Below are positions 6,508 to 12,230 of a DNA stretch of 18,235 nucleotides, piece after piece. The stretch comes from CAADGU01 sp964581605. Its GTDB lineage: Bacteria > Chloroflexota > Anaerolineae > Promineifilales > Promineifilaceae. The notes beneath the pieces are model-generated. The model was not told the DNA's origin and made no database searches. It worked only from the letters and a program-made list of their open reading frames with translations. The DNA lies in NCBI GenBank assembly GCA_964581605.1, contig CAZOPF010000107.1:1-18235 (forward strand), written 5' to 3'. Position 1 is the stretch's first letter; every line of letters starts with the position of its first letter. Position numbers and translations under genes: made by a program.

Positions 6508-7269
6508 ATGAATTTGAAGGTGAACCGGAAAATTGTGAGCAAAGAGCCGGATGAGCGGGTGCTCCGGGAAACGATGGCCGGGCTGCCACCGGGGAAGGGA
6601 GTGGTGGTGGAACTGCGACGGGGGCGAGGGGATGTGCTGTATGCCCAGGGACGGCCGTCCACCGGATTCCGCCTCACCTGGCAAGACCCGGACGGGAACA
6701 CGCAAATGAGCCGCCGCAGTGATGTGGATGGGGACACGGCCGTACTCACCCTCATCCTCTATGCCCAATCTGACCCCGACTGGCAAGGGCTGGCCGACTG
6801 GCTGCCGCCGAACGTTTTTCGTTACCACAGCCGCAACCCCATTTTGCATATGCTGGCCAATATGCCACCGGGATTAGGGGCGCTGCTGATTTTCGGTACG
6901 GCCTTTTTCTGTTTTGCCGTCTATGCGCTGGCTACGAATGCACCCGGCGTGGGAGTGCGGGAAGTGCTGCTCGGTTTTGTGACAATTGGGCTGATAGCGG
7001 GCTATATCCAGTATATTGAGTTCTTTTTCAGCGTGTTACGGCCGCGTCTGGCAGGCTGGTTAGGGCCACGATTGGGGGTGCAGATTGAGCAGGACATGTC
7101 AGACGGCCGTTGGTTTGGCGGAGCAGGCGCAGGCACATGGGATGCCTCTGGTGGCAGCATGGGCAACCGTCTGCTGCTGCACATCATTGATATTGTGGTG
7201 CTGGTGGGGGGTGTGATTGGCCCGGTGGCAGTGGTAAGCATTGGCCTGTTCCTCATTTTTGATCGATAG
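6508..7269 (+). CDS. Integral membrane protein of unknown function, three predicted helices
   Basis: The ATG at 6508 is preceded by AAGGTG (6497-6502). A frame-open extension to 6454 runs through the repeat array and is unlikely to be translated. The product has 253 residues. Residues 1-110 are soluble and basic at first (K-V-N-R-K-I), with a segment of beta character. Hydrophobic segments are at about 121-141, 151-175 and 222-251, the last possibly a re-entrant or long helix ending at the C-terminus. A Gly/Ser-rich stretch (about 200-218) precedes the final segment. I do not recognise a family. The gene follows the creatininase-like gene in the same direction with 82 bp between, so co-transcription is possible. 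It converges with the transaldolase-like gene 20 bp away. Confidence 0.7.
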   Translation: MNLKVNRKIVSKEPDERVLRETMAGLPPGKGVVVELRRGRGDVLYAQGRPSTGFRLTWQDPDGNTQMSRRSDVDGDTAVLTLILYAQSDPDWQGLADWLPPNVFRYHSRNPILHMLANMPPGLGALLIFGTAFFCFAVYALATNAPGVGVREVLLGFVTIGLIAGYIQYIEFFFSVLRPRLAGWLGPRLGVQIEQDMSDGRWFGGAGAGTWDASGGSMGNRLLLHIIDIVVLVGGVIGPVAVVSIGLFLIFDR

Positions 7270-7289
7270 TCAGAAATAAGGCTAATCTC

Positions 7290-8420
7290 TTATGGAAATG
7301 TACTATGTACGGCCGTGCGCTGCCACCCTTTCTCCAACTCCTCCCGTTTCCGGCTGATACGCCGGGTGATGGCCTGAAACTGTTGCTCGGAAGCGTGGAG
7401 GTACTCTTTTTGCAGGCGGGCGGCGATGGCGTCCAGGTCAATGCCCAGTTCAGCAAGGCGCTGCAAGTGATTTTCGGCCTGTTCTGGCCAGGCAGCGGTG
7501 TGGGATTCCACACGGCCGTGTTCCAGAAAAGCGGCTAATGTCTCCAGGGAAAAGGTAGTGACGCTGTTGGGGCAGATCAGGTCTTCGACGTAGCAGGTAT
7601 CGGCATAGGCGGGGTTGCGGGGAGTGGTGCGGCTCCATTTAGGGCGGAGGGTGCGCCCACCGCGCCGGGCCACTTTGTCCCAACGGGGGCCGCTGAAGAT
7701 GGATTGGCAACGGCCGTAAAGCTGCCTGGCCTGGGCTACGGCCGTGCGCCCCAGCAAATCCCGCTCCCCCCTTTCCGCCAGCAGTGGGTCTACCGCCTCA
7801 TCAATGGCCGACACCGAAAACGAGGCAACCGAGGTGGGCGTAAAACGCCAGACGCTATGGGTATCCAGGAATAGTTCCAGCCCTTCAATATATGCCTGTG
7901 CTACCCGTTCATACACATCTACCGAAAAGATATGGGTGATATTCAGGCTCACCCCATCCCGTGTCAACGTCTTAACGGCCTCCATGCTGGCGGGGGTGGC
8001 TGGCACTTCCACCATCACATTGGCCCGGTTGATCTGCGCTTCCAGGTGGCGTACTTCGGCCACCGTATTAACGGCATCGTGCATGAGTGAGGGGTCTAGC
8101 TCCAGGCTCACATACCCATCCAGGCCATGGCTTTCCTGGTAAATCGTGTGCATATAATCAGCCGCTACCTGCACATCATGGATGATGAGGGCGCGATGAA
8201 TGGCGGGGGCGGGCGTTCCGGCCGTTACCTGTGCCCAAATCGCTTCGTCATAATCGGCTTCGCTGGCAATGGTAGCCTCAAAGTTGGCGGCATTGGCCGT
8301 CAGTCCCTGGATGCCATCGGCCATACGGCCGCGCAAGCCGCCAGACTGTAAAAAAGAACGACGCATATAGTTGAGCCAGGTGGATTGGCCTAGCTCATGT
8401 AATTCTTGCAGCCTGTTCAT
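7290..8420 (-). CDS. Transaldolase family protein with substituted active site (probable pseudoenzyme)
   Basis: Start ATG 8418-8420, with AAGGAGGA just upstream; 376 residues, matching the roughly 370-residue actinobacterial-type transaldolases (pentose phosphate pathway, Schiff-base TIM barrel). The whole length aligns by eye: G-Q-S-T-W-L (11-16), V-S-L-E-L-D-P-S-L (104-112), N-V-M-V-E-V-P-A-T (134-142), N-I-T-H-I-F-S (160-166), S-V-A-S-F-S-V-S (197-204), G-P-R-W, N-P-A-Y-A-D-T-C-Y-V-E-D-L (269-281). Family-essential positions differ: the Schiff-base Lys is Glu138 (GAA at 8009-8007), the catalytic Asp after W-L is Asn17, and the phosphate-binding Arg after F-x-V-S is Ala205. Asn43, Glu107 and Thr162 remain. 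The frame is intact, so it is not a decayed pseudogene. A true transaldolase presumably lies elsewhere. Role unknown: regulatory, sugar-phosphate sensing or altered chemistry are possible. Confidence 0.85.
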   Translation of the reverse strand: MNRLQELHELGQSTWLNYMRRSFLQSGGLRGRMADGIQGLTANAANFEATIASEADYDEAIWAQVTAGTPAPAIHRALIIHDVQVAADYMHTIYQESHGLDGYVSLELDPSLMHDAVNTVAEVRHLEAQINRANVMVEVPATPASMEAVKTLTRDGVSLNITHIFSVDVYERVAQAYIEGLELFLDTHSVWRFTPTSVASFSVSAIDEAVDPLLAERGERDLLGRTAVAQARQLYGRCQSIFSGPRWDKVARRGGRTLRPKWSRTTPRNPAYADTCYVEDLICPNSVTTFSLETLAAFLEHGRVESHTAAWPEQAENHLQRLAELGIDLDAIAARLQKEYLHASEQQFQAITRRISRKREELEKGWQRTAVHSTFP

Positions 8421-8437
8421 TTTTCCTCCTTGAAGAG

Positions 8438-8501
8438 GTAATTGGGTAATGATGTGATTGTGTAATGGGCGGTAATGATTACCCAATTACGCAATAATAA
8501 C
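8438..8501. repeat. 8-nt phased array, eight units, with 13-bp perfect inverted arms before the transaldolase-like gene
   Basis: Eight 8-mers in phase: GTAATTGG, GTAATGAT, GTGATTGT, GTAATGGG, then CGGTAATG, then ATTACCCA, ATTACGCA, ATAATAAC. Positions 8438-8450 and 8478-8490 are perfectly complementary (13 bp) around a 27-nt loop. On the minus strand the hairpin ends 6 nt before the Shine-Dalgarno (plus-strand 8424-8431) of the transaldolase-like gene, the same arrangement as at 6422-6493. The rest of the 178-bp gap (8502-8598) holds only a possible minus-strand -10-like TATACT near 8560. Confidence 0.85.
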
Positions 8502-8598
8502 TATCTGGCAGTGGTGCAAAGTGCGGGGTTTTTTGAAGGTGGCTCGCCTGGAGGTAGTATACAATATGTCAGGGGTGTACGATAGAGAGAAATGTCAT

Positions 8599-9342
8599 CT
8601 AATCTTCAGGTAATGCCAGGCGAGTGATGATGACTTCTTGGGTATCTGTGTCAAAAATAAGGACCCCTTCACTGGCATCATCTAGCTGCCCGACCAATTC
8701 ACCTTTATCATTCCAAGCGGCCGAACTTCCAGCACATTCATCACCATCAGCCAGTCCCACACTGTTTGCCATGAGTACGGTCATGCCATATTGATTGGCA
8801 ATTTGGGCTAAACGGGGTACGGCCGTATCCACCCCATGTGCATACTTCGCCACACTGGCTACATAAATTTCGGCCCCATTTTGATGCGCGTTCGCCGCAT
8901 GTGCTGGCACGGACAATTCATAACAGATGGCCAGCGCCAGCCTGTTCCCGCCACCAATGAAACCACCTGTGCCTTGCCCGCTGACAAAATAGGGTTCCTC
9001 ATCGGGGTGTAAATACTGTTTGGCGTAAAGTTGCCGGGGCTGGCCTGGCTGGAAAAGGAGCATCCCAATACAGACGCCGGCCCCCTGAATAATAGGCGCG
9101 CCCACACCAATCGTTAGCTGCCGGGCATTGGCCATGTGCTGGAATGGGTGGAAACGGCCGTCACCCGCATTCATAGCTAACTCTTCCGCCCATGTCGGCT
9201 CGTACCCCGTCAGGGATAGTTCCGGGAAAATAATCACGGCCGCATGGTGCGCAGCAGCCATCTCAATAAATTGCTGATGGCTTTTAATGTTGCCTTGAAT
9301 ATCACCTGTTATTGGCCTGGTCTGGGCCACACAAATTCTCAC
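8599..9342 (-). CDS. Carbon-nitrogen hydrolase (nitrilase superfamily)
   Basis: 247 residues, start GTG at 9340-9342 with AAGGGA 6 nt upstream. The Glu-Lys-Cys triad is visible: Glu41 in I-I-F-P-E-L-S-L-T-G-Y-E-P, Lys108 in Y-A-K-Q-Y-L-H-P-D-E-E, and Cys140 in L-A-I-C-Y-E-L-S. The second half has M-A-N-S-V-G and G-S-S-A-A-W-N-D-K-G-E-L-V-G, standard for the family. This makes it an amidase or nitrilase acting on a small C-N substrate in the cytoplasm; the branch (omega-amidase, N-carbamoyl hydrolase, nitrilase-related) is not decidable by eye. It follows the VWA gene on the same strand but is separated from it by a strong terminator, so it probably has its own promoter close by, or relies on read-through. 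Confidence 0.92.
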   Translation of the reverse strand: MRICVAQTRPITGDIQGNIKSHQQFIEMAAAHHAAVIIFPELSLTGYEPTWAEELAMNAGDGRFHPFQHMANARQLTIGVGAPIIQGAGVCIGMLLFQPGQPRQLYAKQYLHPDEEPYFVSGQGTGGFIGGGNRLALAICYELSVPAHAANAHQNGAEIYVASVAKYAHGVDTAVPRLAQIANQYGMTVLMANSVGLADGDECAGSSAAWNDKGELVGQLDDASEGVLIFDTDTQEVIITRLALPED

Positions 9343-9360
9343 GATTGTCCCTTATAAAAG

Positions 9361-9395
9361 CAGACATCCGAGTTCTTTGATAACTCGGATGTCTG
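9361..9395 (-). terminator. Intrinsic terminator of the SBP/VWA gene
   Basis: A perfect 14-bp inverted repeat (9361-9374 with 9382-9395) and 7-nt loop, starting 8 nt after the VWA stop. On the minus strand the stem is followed by CTTTTAT, a short U-rich tail. It separates the VWA gene from the downstream nitrilase gene. Confidence 0.85.
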
Positions 9396-9402
9396 GCGTC
9401 AA

Positions 9403-11166
9403 CTACTGCTCGGCCGAAATGGAGAGATAAACATTGCTGATGGAATTGGGATCGGCCGTGAACATACGGCCGCCGGTCACATTAGCCATCCGTTCCAATA
9501 CCGACGTATCGGCCGCATCACCAAAAGCGATGGGGTAAATGCGAAAACCATCCGCTTCGGCATTGTCTGGCAAACAGGTGGCAAACATCTGATTTTCGGT
9601 CGTCTCCCCCACCGTATCTTCGCCGTCAGAGAGGAGGATGATCCCGTACAGGCGTGATTCTCCAGCGTCCACATCTTCCTGGCGCAGGACGGCCATTTGT
9701 TTGGCCGCGTCACAAACGGCCGCGTACAGAGCCGTGTTACCGCTGGCGATCAGGCCGCTGACGCGCTGCGATAACCCTTCTACGACATCCCCTACCCGCG
9801 CTGGCTCAGATAATGTGGTCACATCATCACTAAAGACAATCAACCCCACTTCGTCGTTCGCATCTAACCGGTTGAGGAATTCAACGGTGGCGTTGCGAGC
9901 GGTGTTAATGCGGTCGCCTTCCATGCTGCCGGATACATCCAGCACCAGCAGCATCGTCGCTTTGCGTTTGGTGATGTTGAACAGGTCTATGACGGCGTTG
10001 CTGACCTCGGCGTTGGGGCTGGGCAGCGAGGCGACCGTTTGCGGGTTGACGTTGGGATCGGTGCCGTTAGCCATGGTCAGGGGATCACGGAGGGGGATAT
10101 TGGGGTCTAACGGCCGTAGAAAATTATCCATCGCCTTCTCCTGCTGTTCCCGCTCCAGCAAAAAGTCGCGGAAAATGATCGCCGCTTCCGCTTCCTCCTC
10201 ATCCACCCAATCCGCATTGTCCAGCACACAATAGGGCTGGTCAGCCCAGATGGTGCCACCTGCCGGGAAGATGAAGGCCAGCGGGAAAGCCAGTTCGTCG
10301 CCACGTTCGATGTTAAAACGCACCACTTCGGCTTCCGGCACGGCCGCGGCGTGCAGGTAGCTGGGGCCTTGCCGGGCCATGGCGTCGAGGATGGCCGGCG
10401 CCTGACGGCCGTACTTACTCGTCACCTGCTCCAATGCCCGCATCGCTTCTTCTACCTCTGGCGCATAGACGTCGGCGGCGGTCAGGGTGTCTGTCTTGCC
10501 GGTGACGCCATAAACAAAGCTGGTCATAGACAGCAGGCCAGAATTGGCGTAGGCCGGGTGGGTGTGTCCGAAACGAAATTGGCCCCATTCGGGACGGCCG
10601 TAGCTGGCCCAGCCGTTCGGGTCTTCCGCCAAAGCCACAATCGTGTCCCAACCGATTGGCTCATCCGGCCAGCCTAGCGTTTCAGCCATCGGTTTCCACA
10701 TGGCAAAGCCCAACGGCGCATACACCGTTGGCGGGCAGGCTTCGCTGGCTAAGGGTCTGTTGAATCGCTGCTGCCAGGTTTCATTAGCCTGCTCCACCCA
10801 GGACTGGTCCCCTGGACTCCAGGCGATAGGCTGCATAGAGCCGCCTAAAATAGCGTCCATGGCCCCGCCGGACGTGCCATGTGTCACTTCCACAACGATG
10901 GGACGGCCGTTGCTGGTTGTCATGCCCGCCGCATTAAATTCGGCTTCCAGCTGATTCATCCAGGCTTCTTTGGTGTTGGACGATTCCACCGTCACCAGCA
11001 CGCCACCCGACGGCACTTCCACTTGCGGCTCACTTCTGTCCGCATCGGCATCGGAGTCAGCCACACTTTCTACCAGGTTGCCAATCACCTGCACGCCAAC
11101 CATGACGCCCACTATGCACAGCGCCACCACCACAATCACCACAAAAATAATACGTGTGCGATCCAT
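9403..11166 (-). CDS. Membrane-anchored solute-binding-protein-like / VWA domain fusion
   Basis: 587 residues; ATG at 11164-11166 with AAGGAG upstream. Residues about 6-30 form an N-terminal transmembrane anchor, followed by a short acidic Asp-rich linker (35-48), so the rest is extracytoplasmic. Residues about 53-360 resemble a type-2 periplasmic binding fold (V-L-V-T-V-E-S-S-N-T-K-E-A-W, W-S-P-G-D-Q-S-W, G-F-A-M-W-K-P-M, F-P-A-G-G-T-I-W-A-D-Q-P-Y). Residues about 403-585 form a von Willebrand factor A domain with a complete MIDAS: D-V-S-G-S (Asp410, Ser412, Ser414), Thr478 in S-G-N-T-A-L-Y and Asp514 in L-S-D-G-E-D. Similar SBP+VWA proteins occur in Chloroflexota and Actinomycetota, but their job is not known to me; binding a ligand or protein partner through a metal ion is inferred. 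Transcribed alone, divergent from rsfS. Confidence 0.88.
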   Translation of the reverse strand: MDRTRIIFVVIVVVALCIVGVMVGVQVIGNLVESVADSDADADRSEPQVEVPSGGVLVTVESSNTKEAWMNQLEAEFNAAGMTTSNGRPIVVEVTHGTSGGAMDAILGGSMQPIAWSPGDQSWVEQANETWQQRFNRPLASEACPPTVYAPLGFAMWKPMAETLGWPDEPIGWDTIVALAEDPNGWASYGRPEWGQFRFGHTHPAYANSGLLSMTSFVYGVTGKTDTLTAADVYAPEVEEAMRALEQVTSKYGRQAPAILDAMARQGPSYLHAAAVPEAEVVRFNIERGDELAFPLAFIFPAGGTIWADQPYCVLDNADWVDEEEAEAAIIFRDFLLEREQQEKAMDNFLRPLDPNIPLRDPLTMANGTDPNVNPQTVASLPSPNAEVSNAVIDLFNITKRKATMLLVLDVSGSMEGDRINTARNATVEFLNRLDANDEVGLIVFSDDVTTLSEPARVGDVVEGLSQRVSGLIASGNTALYAAVCDAAKQMAVLRQEDVDAGESRLYGIILLSDGEDTVGETTENQMFATCLPDNAEADGFRIYPIAFGDAADTSVLERMANVTGGRMFTADPNSISNVYLSISAEQ

Positions 11167-11187
11167 ATGTGCTCCTTGTTAAAAGTA

Positions 11188-11215
11188 GATGACACTTGAT
11201 ACGTGATACAAGAAG
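11188..11215. repeat. Short 7-nt phased array in the VWA/rsfS divergent gap
   Basis: Four heptamers in phase: GATGACA, CTTGATA, CGTGATA, CAAGAAG. It is shorter and weaker than the other arrays and has no good inverted arm. It lies just before the Shine-Dalgarno of the VWA gene. Confidence 0.4.
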
Positions 11216-11247
11216 TTTAGGCTCACCTTGGGGCAGATGCAAACGTC

Positions 11248-11277
11248 TTGTCATGCCTCCGCCGTCCATGTTAGAAT
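11248..11277 (+). promoter_or_regulatory. Candidate sigma-70 promoter of rsfS
   Basis: TTGTCA (11248-11253), an 18-nt spacer, and TAGAAT (11272-11277): one mismatch from consensus in each box. Transcription would start near 11284, leaving about 25 nt that include GGAGG at 11299-11303. Confidence 0.45.
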
Positions 11278-11309
11278 CTGGCATCTTTTAATCAATATGG
11301 AGGTACAAC

Positions 11310-11660
11310 ATTCTGGATAGTTTAGAATTAGCGCATCTGTTGGTGGATTCAATTTTGGAGAAGAAGGGAGCAGACATTACACTGCTTGATTTGCGGGAGC
11401 AAAGCATTTTTGCCGACTACTTTCTCATTTGCAGCGGGGATAATGACCGGCAGCTGAAGGCAATTGCCCAGAGTATTGCCTACGACGCCAAACATAACGG
11501 CCGTGTCCACCCCGTGACTATCGAAGGGGAACCAGAAACCGGGTGGGTGCTGGTGGATTTTGGCGATGTCATCGTTCACGTGTTTATGCCCGAACAGCGC
11601 GCATACTATGACCTGGAAGGGCTGTGGAATAGCGCCCACGTCGTGCTGCAAATGCAATAA
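11310..11660 (+). CDS. rsfS: Ribosomal silencing factor RsfS, probable non-AUG start
   Basis: RsfS binds ribosomal protein uL14 and blocks subunit joining in slow growth. Family motifs: K-K-G-A-D-I-T-L-L-D-L-R, F-A-D-Y-F-L-I-C-S-G, D-R-Q-L-K-A-I-A, G-W-V-L-V-D-F-G-D-V-I-V-H-V-F, Y-Y-D-L-E-G-L-W. The first conventional alternative start is TTG 11340, which would cut off the conserved first helix. The in-frame sequence before it (L-D-S-L-E-L-A-H-L-L) fits the N-terminus of homologues, and GGAGG (11299-11303) is 6 nt from an ATT (11310) and 9 nt from a CTG (11313). I therefore place the start at ATT 11310, with CTG 11313 equally possible (116 or 115 residues). The only nearby ATG (11297) is out of frame. 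rsfS often neighbours nadD, but no such gene is seen here. Confidence 0.85.
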   Translation: MLDSLELAHLLVDSILEKKGADITLLDLREQSIFADYFLICSGDNDRQLKAIAQSIAYDAKHNGRVHPVTIEGEPETGWVLVDFGDVIVHVFMPEQRAYYDLEGLWNSAHVVLQMQ

Positions 11661-11688
11661 AAAAGCCTGCAACATTGCAGGCTTTTTT
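11661..11688. terminator. Bidirectional terminator between rsfS and ndk
   Basis: AAAAGCCTGCAA (11661-11672) pairs with TTGCAGGCTTTT, and the hairpin is flanked by A-rich sequence on one side and TTTTTT (11683-11688) on the other. It lies right after the rsfS stop and before the end of ndk, so it can serve both convergent genes. Confidence 0.9.
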
Positions 11689-11693
11689 GTTTG

Positions 11694-12143
11694 TTACTCG
11701 ATAATCCAGCTATCGGTAGCCCGGTTCCAGGCGACGAGTTCTTCCGGGCGGAAGAAGAGGTTGACTTCATTCACGCCGTTTTCGGGGCTGTCGGAGCCGT
11801 GTACCAGGTTACGGCCGATCTCCATGCCCAGGTCGCCGCGAATGGTGCCGGGGGCCGCTTCCACCGGTTTGGTCGCGCCCATGGTGGCGCGGGCCGCAGC
11901 AACGGCGTTGTTGCCTTCCCAGGCCATAGCCACCACAGGGCCAGAGGTGATGTACTCGACCAGGCTCTTGTAAAACGGCCGTTCCCGATGCACCCCATAA
12001 TGTTCACCGGCCAGTTCCGGGGTCATCTGGATGAACTTCATGCCTACCAGTTTCAGCCCACGCCGTTCAAAACGGCCGATAATCTCGCCAATCAAGCCGC
12101 GTTGTACACCGTCGGGCTTTACCAAAATTAATGTTCTTTCCAT
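11694..12143 (-). CDS. ndk: Nucleoside diphosphate kinase
   Basis: 149 residues; ATG 12141-12143 with GGAG 8 nt upstream. A longer frame to 12173 would add ten residues before the conserved M-E-R-T-L-I-L-V-K-P-D-G-V and is unlikely. The enzyme transfers the gamma-phosphate from ATP to NDPs by a phospho-histidine intermediate. Visible landmarks: V-K-P-D-G-V-Q-R-G (Lys9 region), H-Y-x-x-H-R-E-R-P-F-Y, G-P-V-V-A-M-A-W-E-G, G-A-T-K-P-V-E-A-A-P-G-T-I-R-G-D, and N-L-V-H-G-S-D-S with the catalytic His, followed by E-V-N-L-F-F. Full length and normal for the family. Monocistronic by position, between two terminators. Confidence 0.97.
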   Translation of the reverse strand: MERTLILVKPDGVQRGLIGEIIGRFERRGLKLVGMKFIQMTPELAGEHYGVHRERPFYKSLVEYITSGPVVAMAWEGNNAVAAARATMGATKPVEAAPGTIRGDLGMEIGRNLVHGSDSPENGVNEVNLFFRPEELVAWNRATDSWIIE

Positions 12144-12170
12144 GATTTGCACTCCAATAATGATATTCAG

Positions 12171-12206
12171 CAAGAAGCCGGGTTTTCAGAAAAACCCGGC
12201 TTCTTG
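12171..12206 (-). terminator. Strong hairpin after the giant TPR gene
   Basis: A perfect 16-bp inverted repeat (12171-12186 with 12191-12206) and a 4-nt loop, about 25 nt after the giant gene's stop on the minus strand. No long U-run follows, but the stem is very stable. It separates that gene from ndk. Confidence 0.8.
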
Positions 12207-12230
12207 TACTTAAGAAATTGTGCCTGTTTT

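Noticed and set aside
7290..8420. Transaldolase-like gene as a decayed pseudogene
   Set aside because: There is no frameshift or stop, full family length, a strong Shine-Dalgarno and preserved fold motifs.
5610..8501. Phased word arrays as CRISPR or tRNA-like loci
   Set aside because: Units are only 7-8 nt with no spacers, and no cas genes or cloverleaf structure are present.
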